Source of the DNA: Takakia lepidozioides | Lineage: Eukaryota > Streptophyta > Takakiopsida > Takakiales > Takakiaceae | Assembly: GCA_030704615.1 (NCBI GenBank) | Contig: CM060732.1 | Coordinates: 79,943,171 to 80,007,170, forward strand | Length of the DNA stretch: 64,000 nt | Direction: 5' to 3' | Part shown: piece after piece, positions 24,199 through 34,770 of the stretch | How the letters are laid out: each line of letters opens with the position of its first letter | Numbering within the stretch: position 1 is the first letter of the stretch | Translations under genes and position numbers: made by a program | The notes under the pieces: generated by a model | The model's database searches: none | Told to the model about the DNA's origin: nothing | Seen by the model: only the letters and a program-made list of their open reading frames with translations

Positions 24199-27100
24199 AT
24201 GGTGAAGCGGAAGGTCTTCGAAGTGACAGTCCCTCTCACTGAGTACGAGAAGTTCCGAGAGCACCGGATTGCTGCCATAAAGGAGGTGGAAGCAACGTTC
24301 AAGCAGTCGATAGATGGGTGAGTTTAGTTCCTGACTTTGGTTACCCACCCACTAAACTTGCGCTTCATAGCACAAATGGGGGCGAGTGCTGCGACTTGTA
24401 CAAACAGAGAGGCAAACAACATGCAGTGAGTGACGATTAGGTTTGAGGAGGGCGTGTCATTAGGCGGGAGATGTCCGCCGTCATTCGTGGGCAACCATTA
24501 CGTCCTGGTAGGGTGCGGCTGTGGTTCAACGTAGGCTTAAGAGTATTAGGGTATGTATACTTGCATTTGTTTGTGATTGTTTGAGAGGGAGGTCATGGAG
24601 GTGTTTGGGCAGGCTTGCGGGAGCGAATCCCCCTCGCAAGCCACGCGCTCCGAAGGAAAAAGCTAGGGATCAAGGTCTTGCAGGGCAAAGTGCCAGACTG
24701 AAGACGATGAAGACTACGATTCTGCATGAAGGCTTTTTCTGAGGACGATGAGGGCGATCCACTCCTCCTACGCCAGTGCGAGGCGAGTGAGTCGTCGGCG
24801 GATGCCACGGCAAGCCGAGGAGAACATGCCCATGCTCATGTCGCAGGACAAAAACACCCATCATCTACACTACAAACACCTTCTCCGTCTGTGAGTTATA
24901 GTTCTTCACAATGACCATGATTCAAATTATGTATGTTTTTGGTAAAATCACGAAGAGATAGGGTATGGTAAGATCATGAAGAGATAGGGTATGTCTGTCA
25001 AGACAGAGAAGTTGGACAATGCAGGGGTCAGCCAAGGCACAATCACAAATGATTTCCACTAGACAAGTTGAAGTGCCAAAGGCATGATGTCAGGCCAATG
25101 TAGACTGCAGGTGTGTTCAAATTCTTTGCCCCATGAAACCAACGTCCTGGTACTAAGCTACAATGGCTACTTATAGAGATACTTGGGTTACTTATGCACC
25201 CAGAATATCAGTAAAATTTGGAGGGATACTTCTCATGGACCCATCAGGTTTGTCCCTTTGAATTCTTGCTATGGATTTCAGGAACACCCCATACCTAAGA
25301 GGGTTCAAAAATGTACTGGGAGGACATCATTAGGGCCAATCAAATTTGGGAGATTTACTACCCAAGATCATACTGAGTTTTGGGTAATCTTGTCTTTACA
25401 AATGATACGTGCTTCCAGTTTGTTATCTTGAATTCAAGGATTTGCTGCTTGCTGCCTATATGTATGTGTAATCACCCACATTGTACTGGGGGAATTTCTT
25501 TTCAGGGCAAGCACAAGCGCACTGGATCCACGATCCCTGCTGCTAGCAATGGAGATGGCGCCCACAAGAATGCAGGAGGTGGCCCTAACTCTCCCATCGT
25601 TTTGGTTTCTGTGCCACCAGTACCCCCACCTTATTATGGTATGCCTCAGTACCCACAGTTTGGCACTCAGTATGGTCAGGGTCAATATGGTGCTCCTCCA
25701 TATGGGCAGTATGGCCAGTATCCTCCTCCACCATATTTTCCACCCCCTAATAGCTATGGGGGTGGCAGGCCACCGGAATATCCTCCTGCTTATGGACAGT
25801 ATGGCCAGTATGGTCCTCGGCCTTCTGGCCAATAGCCATGGCCACCAGTCCCTACTTGGCAGGATCCTGCTTTGAATTCTCCTGAGCACACGGAGGTCTC
25901 TGAAGGAGGGGAGGGTGCCGTTTCAAAGAATGATAGAACCAATGCTTTAAGGAGGGCTAATAGCTCAGCCAAAATTGAAGCTACCAAGGTGAAGGAAGAG
26001 AGAATAGCTGCAGGTCTTCCTCCCACGGTGATTGTGACGAACCTCAAAGGAGCCCCGTATGGTCAGACCAGGAATGTATGGCACGCTGCCCTTAAATGAC
26101 AGGCTTATCGCAAGCTAGATTGTTCCCTTGCCATCAACAACCAACCTGATGAAGTTGTATACGAAATCAGAGATCACCTGGCTAAGCTATTTTCATATAC
26201 GCCACACAAGTTAAAAGACTTCCACCTAAAACAAACAATTGGCTAATGAAGAGCCATCGTTATGAAGCACACACTGCGTGGTTGGGTGGTAAGGGGAAAC
26301 CCATTACTGTATCTGACGAGGTATGAAACAAGCTTGTAAGTTACTGGCAGACAGAGGTGTTCCACAAAGTGTCGGGCAACATGAAGAAGGCAAATGATGC
26401 AATTCAGAATCCTACCAAGACTGGCCGTGGTGAGAAGGCAATGGTGGAAGCACGCTTGGTAAGTGGCATCATCACGACTCTGTATTTTGTTCCTCATTGA
26501 ATTGCTATGTGTATATAGTCAACCCTCACATTGCTTACTGACTTGTGGCATGGATTAATTAATTTGCAGGAAACACTATCAGGGTGCCCTCGTACATTAT
26601 ATGAAATTCAAGAGGGTTCAATGTCACGGTTGTCAGCTGGGAGTGACAGGCGGGTAAGTGTGTTTTCCACGTTTGCTAGAGTGGTTGCTGCATCATAGGT
26701 TGCTAGGGTTTTTTTCAAGGCTTTTGGCCTGGGTTTTCTTTCCAATGGTTGTTCATGCTAGGTTTTTTTTGTTTGATTCATACTTGGGCAAGTTTTCATG
26801 GATTGGCAGGAGGGAATGCTAATGGGCCTGCATCCCTTCCCAAAGGTTTCGTGGGGAAGATGTGTGGCAAGAAGATGGTAGTTTTGAGACCACGCTGTTA
26901 TGACTTTTTGCAAAAGTGTTTTGAACACTTTGAGGTGGCGGTGTGGTCTTGTTGCCAAGCTCGCAACTTCTTCCCAATGGTGGACTATATTTTTGCAGCC
27001 CACACTAAGCTGGTTTTCCAGTGGGATGCCCTTCACTGTGACGAGGATCCAGTCCTCCCATGCCGTAAGGGGTCTGATTCAAAGCCATTATATTTCAAGA

Positions 27101-28137
27101 ACTTGTCTAGAGTGTGGGCAGACTGGCCAGAATGGACTTATGAGGACACTGTTCTTGTTGACGACACACCAAGAAAGGCGACAAACAATCCTTCCTTCAG
27201 TGGGATTTTTCCAGAGCCATGGAAAGTGCAACCAGATTCACCAATTGATGAGTATCTAACAGAGGTGTTGTGGCATTTCTTGTGGAAGGCATCGAAAGCT
27301 GCCAGTATTCCCAAGTTTTTGGAGTCTCAGCCTGTTTTCGGACGACAACCATACAACACTGCTACTGTGAAGGTACAAACATTCTGACAGTGCTCCAGAG
27401 GCTACAAGTTTTGTGGATTCATTCATTACATTGCTTTCCTGGATGCTTCTCCTCGGTTGCTTGATTAATGCTAGGTTTTCTTTGCAGGTTTTCATGTTGG
27501 CTTTTTTTGTTTGATTCATACTTGGATTTTGTTTCTACTCACTATTCTTGTTTGCTCATTGCTTTCCTGGTTGTTCTCTGGTCTGTGACACAAGAACTTG
27601 TGACAAACAAAGGTAATATTGTCGACAAGCCGGTACAGACCAGGGGCAAGAGTGTCGACCCGGCAAGTAGCCCCCCAAAAGAGGTCTCACAACCACTCGA
27701 GACTGCAAATGGAGTAAGTCCAGGCCCTTGTCTTGTTTGTTTTTTTTTTTCCAACCTTGGGGCTCTCTTTAATTCGCAAATGTTGAGTGTCCCAGTCGTG
27801 TGTATATCATGGGTTTTCACATCGTGTTCTTTTTTGTGTGGAGTTGGGATCACAGTTCAGGGTGGGTGACGAGGTTCGGCTGTTGGATGTGAACTCCAAA
27901 CGCAAGAAATGTGGAGTAGGGCTGATTGTTGCTCTTCAAGGTGCTGTGGTGGGTTACGGGTACCATGCTGTGCCCCTTGATTATGCCTGTGTGTACATCA
28001 AAGAGGCATGTGTCAGTAACACCCCTCTACCATATGTGAATGGTATTAGGAAACATACCGAGTTGGGGCAGGTGGTTGGCCAGACAACACTTTGGAGTCT
28101 AAAGTTACTGAAACTTATGGAGCTGCGGAATGGATAG
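24199..28137 (+). pseudogene. CACTA tnp1-like accessory gene, multi-exon, broken
   Basis: A + strand gene diverges from tnp2. A likely first exon is 24199-24317 (MVKRKVFEVTV..., donor GTGAGT). Later coding blocks are 25506-26243 (a Pro/Tyr/Gly/Gln-rich region with GQYGQYPPPPYFPPPNS, then a basic region), 26248-26458 (LVSYWQTEVFHKVSGN, resembling the Ptta/En/Spm Transposase_24 region), 26570-26653, an FCP1/NIF-like block at 26810-27372, about 27610-27714, and 27850-28137 (VGDEVRLLDVNSKRKKCG, resembling the TNP1 domain). In-frame stops at 25833 (TAG) and 26097 (TGA) and a frameshift near 26244 show that it is decayed. The exon chain is inferred and phases do not all agree. Confidence 0.6.
26810..27372 (+). 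pseudogene. captured FCP1/NIF-type HAD phosphatase domain fragment
   Basis: This block inside the CACTA tnp1-like region reads VVLRPRCYDFLQKCFEHFEV, AVWSC, then KPLYFKNLSRVW and EDTVLVDDTPRKATNNPSFS. This order matches the plant NIF/FCP1-homology HAD family: RPxxxxFL, the VDD motif III, and KA..NP. The catalytic DxDxT segment, which should lie about 30-40 residues upstream, is not visible in this block, so activity is unlikely unless an upstream exon supplies it. It lies between tnp1-like blocks and suggests host gene capture by the transposon. Confidence 0.65.
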
Positions 28138-28734
28138 TCAGTATTGCACTGTTTAACAGAGTTCTTGATTCTAATAGCACCAGAACATACTAGCTACAAC
28201 AATTCAGCCCATGTGTGGGCTTGCTTGTTTCTTGCTGGGCCTTTTGAGGCATGGATTTTTTGACCTTGTGGCTTTTGAGGTGTCCATTGGGACATTAGTC
28301 TCATTTGGATTTTTGTAATGTGATTTATAGGGCTTGTATTCCCCTGTAGTTGACTATTTTCATTCTCCTTGTGGTTGATAGTATGTAGGAGGGATCCATT
28401 CTGTTTTCATGTTGGAATTTCACCATGTAATGAAGAATTTAAATCATTTAATCCACTTTCAATATTATAAAACATAATACCATTTAATAAAATTTTCCAA
28501 GGCTGCAATCCCCCTGTTCTTTTAAATGTTAAATGAAAACTAAAAATTAAAATATAAACATTAAAAATATAAATTATTTCGGAAAACAATCTTGATGACA
28601 CGTGGCATCACACCTGCTCAAACCAGAACACGTGGCAGTATATGACATGACATTATTTATCCATATTTTCACCACGTGTAAAGATCCGTAGTCATATATG
28701 CTAGTCATATATTTTGTCTGTGTGCCACATGTCA
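28138..28734. other. 3' region of the CACTA tnp1-like gene
   Basis: AT-rich sequence downstream of the last tnp1-like stop codon. No protein is recognised. TAGTCATAT words start to appear near 28690, where the subterminal repeat region begins. Confidence 0.4.
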
Positions 28735-29120
28735 CATCTCAAGTGCAACAGGTGTCCTGCTAACAATTCTCCATGTAGACATCCCTGTAGTCATATGAGC
28801 GAGTCATGTAGTCACCACGTGTGAAATCTGCCATAGCACACGTGTCCCGCTAGCGCCTCTCCATGTAGGCATCACTGTGCAGACATGTAGTCATATGATC
28901 ATGGCAAGAAGTCGTGACATGTCAAATTCGCAGTGGCACACGTGTCCATCCGTCGCCTCTCAGGCATCACTTTACAGACATATAGTCATATGATCCCCTG
29001 ACGAATGCATGACGTGTCGCTTGCGTAGTGGCGCACGTGTCCCGCTGAAGCCTCTCCATGTAGGCAATGCTCAACAGACAATGTAGTCATATATTAGTCA
29101 TATAGTTGTGACTGCAACCC
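28735..29120 (+). repeat. CACTA right subterminal repeats, about 4 units
   Basis: About four imperfect units of roughly 90-110 bp repeat the words GCACACGTGTCC, CGCCTCTCC, ATGTAGGCATCACT and GTAGTCATATGA. They lie 180-560 bp inside the CACTA right end. TAGTCATA words also occur closer to the terminus and, in inverted form, beyond the left terminus (about 59430-59830). Confidence 0.7.
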
Positions 29121-29273
29121 TCTCTGCAATGGGACTTCAGGTGCCACGCAAGCAGTCACGGATATGACTTGCAAAACGCAGTCCTAAAGACTAGTCGCTA
29201 CGACAGGGTTTTTTTCACTACAGAGTGATGTAGTCATGAACGCATATAAGACTGAAAAAATAGTCATATGTGA

Positions 29274-29302
29274 AGTCATAAAAACGCTCATCTGTTGTAG
29301 TG
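29274..29302 (-). repeat. CACTA right terminal inverted repeat
   Basis: Reading inward on the minus strand it begins CACTACAACAGATGAGCG and continues TTTTTATGACT. It matches the left terminus at 59386-59414 (CACTACAAGATATGAGCA, TTTTTAGGACT) with five mismatches in 29. The CACTA start is diagnostic for the superfamily. Confidence 0.85.
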
Positions 29303-29305
29303 CAT

Positions 29306-31125
29306 CATCGAGTGGATTAAACCAACTTCGGTCCGAGATGTACAATATTTTATGGGTTTTGCAAATTTCTATAGAATCTTCATCAATGACTACTCCAAAA
29401 TTGCTGCATCATTGACACGACTCACAGGGAAGGAAATTTGTATGGGACGAGAAGGCTGACCAGGCATTTGAAAGGCTGAAGCAGACATTTACAACGGCTC
29501 CAATACTGGTACATGCAGACCCATCTAAACCATTCTTCTTAGAAGCAGATGCATCGAACTTTGCACTTGGCGTGGTACTCTCACAATATGGTACAGATGG
29601 CCGACTCCACCCTGTTGTTTTTCGTTCTCGCAAATTTTCCGCTGCGGAGATCAATTATGAAATCCATGACAAAGAACTTCTAGCGATTATCGATGTTTTT
29701 GAGGAGTGGCGTCATCTATTGGAGGGAGCTAAACATCAGGTCACTGTCTATACCGATCACAAAAACCTCGAATATTTTATGAGTGCTCGTGTTTGAATCG
29801 ACGTCAAGCGAGATGAAGTATGTCAATAGCAAGGTTTGATTTTGTTATTACCTACCGTCTCGGACATCTTCAAGGAAAACCAGATGCTCTTTCTCGACGA
29901 TCGTATCTTGCGCCAAAGGAAAGAGATGCAGCTTTTGACCAACAGAAATCCATCATCTTGAAACCAGCAAATCTCCAATTGAATATGCTATCAATGTCCA
30001 CATATGACGATGCAGAGATCATAAAAGAGATTCATGAAGCACTGAAGAGCGACCAATTCACTATGACACTACGAAGCTTCTTCAACCATTACCCATTCCC
30101 AAGGGTCCATGGTCGTCCGTGTCTATGGACTTTATTACGGACCTTCCAATCTCCAAGACCACTGATTCAATCCTTGTTATTGTAGATCGTCTTACGAAGA
30201 TGACACATTTCATTCCATGTAATAAGACAGTTACCGGCGAGGAAACTGCAAGACTCTTCTTCAATAATATTTACCGCATTCATGGACTCCCGAAGGACAT
30301 CGAGAACCACAGTTCATATCAAATTTCTGGAGAGGATTATTTCACATATTGGATACCAAGATCAACCTCTCTACAACTAATCATCAACAAACTGATGGTC
30401 AAACCGAACGTATAAACCAGATTTTGGAGCAGTATCTTCGCTGTACGATAAATTATCACCAAGATAATTGGACGGACCTTATGTCATTGGCTGAGTTTGC
30501 CTACAACAACACTATACATTCTTCGACCAATCAAACTCCATTTTTCTCCAATTATGGTCATCATCCTCGAGCAAACCCTTTCCACATGAAGACTGTTGAA
30601 AGCCCTGCTGCAGAAAACCTTGCTACTCATCTAGCTACGATTCACAAGGAGCTTACATCCCACCTCGCAGAAGCTCAAAAACAATACAAGGAGTATGCAG
30701 ATCAACGTCGCTAACTCCAACCCCAGTTCAAGGTCGGAGATCGTGTGTGGCTTCTTCGACGAGACATACAAACCTCGCGACCATCAAGGAAGTTGGACTA
30801 TCAACGCCTGTGACCATTCAAAATTATTCGACAAATAAATCCGGTCAGTTTTCGGCTTGAACTCCTACGAAGTATGCGCATCCATCCAGTCTTTCATGTT
30901 TCATTATTGGAGTTGTATCATCCATCGAATATTCCAGGGAGAGTCTCCGTACTACCTCCACCAGTCGAATTCAATCAAGAACTTGAGTATGAAGTCGACG
31001 AAGTCATAGACTCTCGCATAAAGTATAAACGTCTTGAGTATTTTGTACATTGGAAAGGCTACGACATCAGCGAACGAACGTGGGAACCTTCATCCAACCT
31101 CGCCAATGCATATGACAAAGTCTAA
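29306..31125 (+). pseudogene. copy A pol: RNase H, integrase, chromodomain
   Basis: RNase H motifs at 29530-29785 include SRKFSAAEINYEIHDKELLA and VTVYTDHKNLEYFM. The integrase core has SMDFITDLPISKTTDS (30119) and NQILEQYLRC; its zinc-finger part is deleted near 30077, and a further deletion lies near 30300. Integrase ends with KVGDRVW and [10 protein letters not shown] chromodomain closes the protein at about 30985-31170: [19 protein letters not shown] and [15 protein letters not shown]. This defines a chromovirus. Several stops and frameshifts make it non-functional. Confidence 0.85.
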
Positions 31126-31273
31126 GAGTTTCATCAACGATATCCAGCTAAGCCCCGAGCTACACGTCAATAAGACGTCACAACGATGATGTCAGCCAAG
31201 TTAGCTTCAAGGTGAAGACTTCACATTCAATGTACCTGATACACGATAAGGAGGGAGGAGCACCACACGTCAG

Positions 31274-31282
31274 TATATATAG
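31274..31282 (+). promoter_or_regulatory. internal TATA-box-like sequence before the 3' ORF
   Basis: TATATATAG preceded by CAG lies 38 bp before the ATG at 31320. The identical CAGTATATATAG is the apparent TATA box of the copy A 5' LTR (56648-56658). This suggests a possible separate promoter for the small 3' ORF. Confidence 0.4.
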
Positions 31283-31319
31283 CTACACTTCCAGCACTTT
31301 TGCATCTTGTATTGGCAGC

Positions 31320-31721
31320 ATGGAGTCACAGGAACTAGATACATTGGAGTTGTCGCTTACCCAGCTACCAGATCAGCCATTCCGACTCTCACGACCTTCA
31401 ACATTACGCCGACACTCTCAAGACGATGGGCCACCAATGCGACGCGTACTTCTACGTCTGAACCCCGTACGACGACAAGTGGAGCCTACTCGAAGTCTGA
31501 TAATTCTGTTGGAGGTTGAGGCTTCGGACCCGGAGGGCAACGAAATCATGTTTGAAGACAGCTTCGAAAATCAGAATGCTCAAATCACTGCGTGGTCCCA
31601 AGTTCAAGGTATTGGACACTATCGATGGTTGCAGGGACCTATAACTCATTTGAGTCAAGAACGAAGAGCCGAATACTTGACAAGTATCATTCGCCGGATT
31701 TTGGATTTTCTCCAACTCTAA
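31320..31721 (+). CDS. extra 3' ORF of chromovirus copy A, unknown function
   Basis: An uninterrupted 133-residue frame lies between pol and the 3' LTR, starting MESQELDTLELSLTQLP and ending RRILDFLQL. I do not recognise it. It has no signal peptide or membrane segment, so it does not look like an env protein. Acidic and basic patches alternate (RRHSQDDGPPMRRVLLRLN, VEASDPEGNEIMFEDSFENQ). The frame is open upstream to 31212, so the protein could start earlier. It is intact while the neighbouring pol is broken, which may mean recent selection or only chance in a short frame. An internal TATA-like box lies just upstream. Confidence 0.5.
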   Translation: MESQELDTLELSLTQLPDQPFRLSRPSTLRRHSQDDGPPMRRVLLRLNPVRRQVEPTRSLIILLEVEASDPEGNEIMFEDSFENQNAQITAWSQVQGIGHYRWLQGPITHLSQERRAEYLTSIIRRILDFLQL

Positions 31722-31757
31722 GCAAGTCCAAGATTTTTACCACTCCTCGAGGAACTC

Positions 31758-31777
31758 GGCGCTAGAGGAGGGGGTGA
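31758..31777 (+). promoter_or_regulatory. polypurine tract of copy A
   Basis: GCTAGAGGAGGGGGTGA lies directly before the 3' LTR start TGTCAC at 31778. A purine run in this position primes plus-strand synthesis in LTR retrotransposons. Confidence 0.75.
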
Positions 31778-32327
31778 TGTCACAGACATAGCCCAGAGGA
31801 ACTTACCAGGAGTAAATACCAGAAGTTACCAAGTTATCATGTTACCGAAAATTACCATGACTTACCGTGATTTATCATGATCTACCATGATTTACCATTA
31901 CTTATCAAGTTACCGAGAGTTTACCAAATTACCAAGAGTAACTTGGGAAACTACTCAGGAAGCTTCATTTGGAGGAAACTTCTCCATCAAGATACCTCAT
32001 TTGCTTAAGGAAGCTTCTCCATCAAGAAACCTTTATTTAATCTTGGAAACTTCTCCAGCAAGCAACCTCCATAGGGGAAGCTTCTTAGGAAAGCTTTTTA
32101 GTAGCCATAGCCCAGTTTCCAGTATCTGGTACTCCAGTCCAGTTTCCAGCATTCCAGTATTCAAGTCGTGTTCCAATATCTTGTACTCTTGTTCATTATT
32201 ATAAAGATCGTCTTGATTCTCATTTACTCATCGTGCATTCGGTCACACCGACCTTGACTTCTTGTCTAGCCTTGTATTTCCTAATCTTATCTCTTGTTTG
32301 TGTTCAGTCATGTTCTCGTCCTTGACA
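31778..32327 (+). repeat. 3' LTR of gypsy copy A
   Basis: It starts TGTCACAGACATAGCCC and ends GTTCTCGTCCTTGACA, matching the 5' LTR at 56336-56970. It is 550 bp against 635 bp because about 85 bp around the TATA box are missing. Both LTRs carry many TACCA/TTACC words. The 5 bp that follow (GTAAG) match the 5 bp before the 5' LTR. Confidence 0.9.
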
Positions 32328-32332
32328 GTAAG
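32328..32332. repeat. target-site duplication of copy A (right side)
   Basis: GTAAG here equals GTAAG at 56331-56335, directly before the 5' LTR. Dropping one copy restores an uninterrupted gag sequence of gypsy copy C on the minus strand, confirming that both sites flank one insertion. Confidence 0.9.
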
Positions 32333-32531
32333 AACAATCGTACTTGTTGAACAAAACCGTGAAATCTTGATCTCGTCCCATCAAATTTCTCGGACATGCT
32401 GACCTTTGGTCCCCTTGTAATCTGTTGAAGATTTTGCATCTGGAGCTGAAGACTCTGCAATGTGACAACCATTTCCGCAAATGTGCCTTCCATCTTAACT
32501 AACTAAGGGACAAACTTTAGTTTCACCAAAC
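32333..32531 (-). pseudogene. gypsy copy C, gag start (minus strand)
   Basis: The minus strand reads an ATG at about 32493 (MEGTFAEMVVTLQSL), then SMSEKFDGTRSRF and QQVRLFL up to the copy A insertion. It lacks an internal stretch that copy A has between LQSLQLQ and LQQIT. The next gag bases are at 56330 and below. The short segment 32494-32531 between gag and LTR is the leader with the likely primer-binding region. Confidence 0.8.
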
Positions 32532-33199
32532 TGTCAAAGACGAGAACATGACTGAATACAAACAAGAGATCAGACTAGAGGTACAAGACTAGACAAGAAG
32601 TCAAGGTCGGCGTGGCCGAATGCATGATGAGTAAATAAGAATCAAGATGATCTTTATAACAACGAACAAAAGTACAAGATATTGGAATACGACTTGAATA
32701 CATGAATGTTGGAAACTGGAAGAGAGTACCAGATACTGGAAACTGGGCTAGAGTACAGGGAACTGGACTGGGGTACTGGGAACTGGAAACAAGTAGTAGC
32801 TTGAACTGGAGTTGGCGAGACTGAAGAGTGTCCAATCTCGCCTCCTATATACACTGACTACCAAGAAGTCTCCTAAGAAGCTTCTCCTATGGAGATTTCT
32901 TGATGGAGAAGTTTCCAAGAGTAAACAAAGGTTTCTTGATGGAGAAGCTTTCTTAAACAAAAGAGGTATCTTGATGGAGAAGTTTTCTCCAAAGGAAGCT
33001 TCATGAGCAGTTTCCCAAGTTACTCTTGGTAATTTGGTAAACTCCCGGTAACATGGTAAATAATGATTAATCATGGTATATCATGGTAAATCAAGGTAAG
33101 TCATGGTAACTTCCGGTAACATGGTAACTTGATAACTTGGTAACTTGATAACTTCTGGTATTTACTCTTGGTAAGTTCATTTGGGCTATGTCCGTGACA
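32532..33199 (-). repeat. 5' LTR of gypsy copy C (minus strand)
   Basis: A 668-bp LTR in inverted orientation: the + strand reads TGTCAAAGACGAGAACATG at one edge and GGCTATGTCCGTGACA at the other. It is homologous to the copy A LTRs and includes the segment missing from 31778-32327 (CCTCCTATATACACTG, the TATA region). It lies about 200 bp from the copy A 3' LTR in opposite orientation. No matching copy C 3' LTR is seen in the window. Confidence 0.85.
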
Positions 33200-33865
33200 T
33201 CGAGCTATGGAGGGAACTCTCGTTTAGGTTTCGCTTACCCGCCTACCAGTATCTGCGTCATCCACCTCCATTTAAGCAGATTTGCACCACCTCTTGCACT
33301 AGCACATGAGGCTTTGAGCAGAGTTGCTGATCTTGGACAAGATTAGTCATATCTGTTCATGGATTTTATCCATATGACAGAGTTGTGCTAGACTTGGTTG
33401 TCTTTGTTTCCACGGCTTCTTTGCCTTGTTCCGATCTGCACGAAACTTTTAAGGTGTTCCGGGTATTTTTTTCATTTATGTTTGTTCTTGTACACTAACG
33501 TCATTTGTTTGTGTAGGTCCCGCCTTGTGCTGCAGTGGGCAGAGTCTTTGTGGCTAAGGTTCAATTCCTCCAGAGGGCATTTTTGCTCAACAACTTAGAA
33601 AAAATAACCTCTTTTGTCGCTCCCACAAACCGAACACTACATGAGTTGAGTTTGCATAAAACTCATCAAACATTCTTCGCAGTAGCCACCGGTTTGAGAT
33701 CACATACCACAGAGTTGCCAATTGATCTTCCTCATAGGCTAGCCAGGAGCTGACGTGGCTCAAGTTCTTAAATGAAAATAAATAAATAAATAAAAATTGT
33801 GATAATAGTGGTCGAATAGTGTGATAGTATTGGTGATCAAACATTTGTTTCAACTTGTCAATGTT
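33200..33865. other. flank of gypsy copy C, nothing recognised
   Basis: A frame at about 33535-33753 (+) is open for 72 codons but has no motif I can name. AAAT repeats occur at 33778-33795. This is the outer flank of the copy C 5' LTR. Confidence 0.35.
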
Positions 33866-34770
33866 TTCTTTGTAACAGCATGTGGTACATAGATAATGGG
33901 GCTTCTGTGCAGATTCTTTATCATGGCATGGAATGGTTCAATGACTATAAGATTTTACCTATATGAAAATCTATATTGAAGTAATTTAGTCCAAGCTGAT
34001 TAGGATGTTATAGGCAAAGATAACGTGGGGATATTTATGACAGTGGTAGTGAACATCACTTACCGATGTCTTCTATGTTCCTAGGCTATCCAAAAATCTA
34101 TTCCTTTTAAATAAGACAACATCTTAAGGCTACAATATTGATCAATTTAGAAACACCATCATGTGCACGACGAAGAAAAACTAGGACAAACTAGTCGTAC
34201 ATGGAGTTCATAAGATCCGGCTCTATGATCAATTACATTGTAGTGCAAGGATGATGGTAAAGAATGTGCAACTTATAAGTAGTATTGAGGATTTAAAGAC
34301 CAACTTGTGGCATCAACGATTGAGCAGCCATTTGGATTGACGTCATATTGAAAATATCAAACTCTTTATATTGCAGTAGAAGCTTGTGGATGGACAATTT
34401 ATAAATAATAAAAGCAAAACTAGAGTTTTGCCAAAGTTGTGTGTTTGGACACAAACAAGAAATAAAGTCATTTCCAAAAGAAAGAGCATCAAGAATAAAT
34501 GAACTAGAGATAATTTATTTTAACATATTGAGACCAACCAAATTGTAGTACTCTTTTAGCATTCTGAAACCTTTTTCGGTGTACTTTTGCTATTTGATCG
34601 TGAAGAGTAAAGAAGAGTGCTTCACAAAATTCAATGAATTCAATACCTTTGTTGAAAGTCACACCAAGAAGAGGAGTAATATTGACAAAAAAATACATCT
34701 CCAAAGGATTCAATACTTCTCTCCAAGATCACAGAGTCCATCGTCAAACTTTTGTTCCTTGCATTTCGTA
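33866..34770 (+). pseudogene. Ty1/copia pol relic
   Basis: Frames are badly broken but the order fits copia pol: WYIDNGAS (protease site, normally WYIDSGAS) at about 33880; LWHQRLS (pre-integrase region) at about 34310; a cysteine-containing stretch near 34430; and an integrase-like run with KSKEECFTKFNEFNTFVES at about 34606. No LTR pair is visible. It is older than the gypsy and CACTA copies. Confidence 0.6.

Larger units (their letters stand above)
20563..29302 (-). mobile_element. CACTA (En/Spm) element, major segment with right terminus
   Basis: This is the larger part (8,740 bp) of a CACTA transposon. It ends at 29302 with ...TCTGTTGTAGTG, the inverted repeat of the CACTACAA terminus at 59386. 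It holds most of tnp2 on the minus strand and a divergent tnp1-like gene on the + strand, with subterminal repeats near the end. A target duplication CAT (29303-29305 and 59383-59385) flanks the whole element. Removing the element and one CAT recreates the gypsy sequence ACCATCATCGAGTGG, matching copy B (ACCATCATTGAGTGG). The missing 4,158 bp are at 59386-63543. Confidence 0.85.
29303..31777 (+). mobile_element. Ty3/gypsy chromovirus copy A, 3' half
   Basis: This starts at the CACTA target duplication (CAT) and continues the copy A pol exactly where 59385 stops. It includes the end of RT, RNase H, a partly deleted integrase, a chromodomain, an extra small ORF, a polypurine tract and the 3' LTR that follows. 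Copy A and copy B share very high similarity over RNase H and integrase. The element is flanked by GTAAG duplications at 32328 and 56331. Confidence 0.85.

Noticed and set aside
28735-29120. CRISPR-like regularly spaced repeats
   Set aside because: Units are imperfect, the spacers are themselves repeated, and the position is a CACTA subterminal region.
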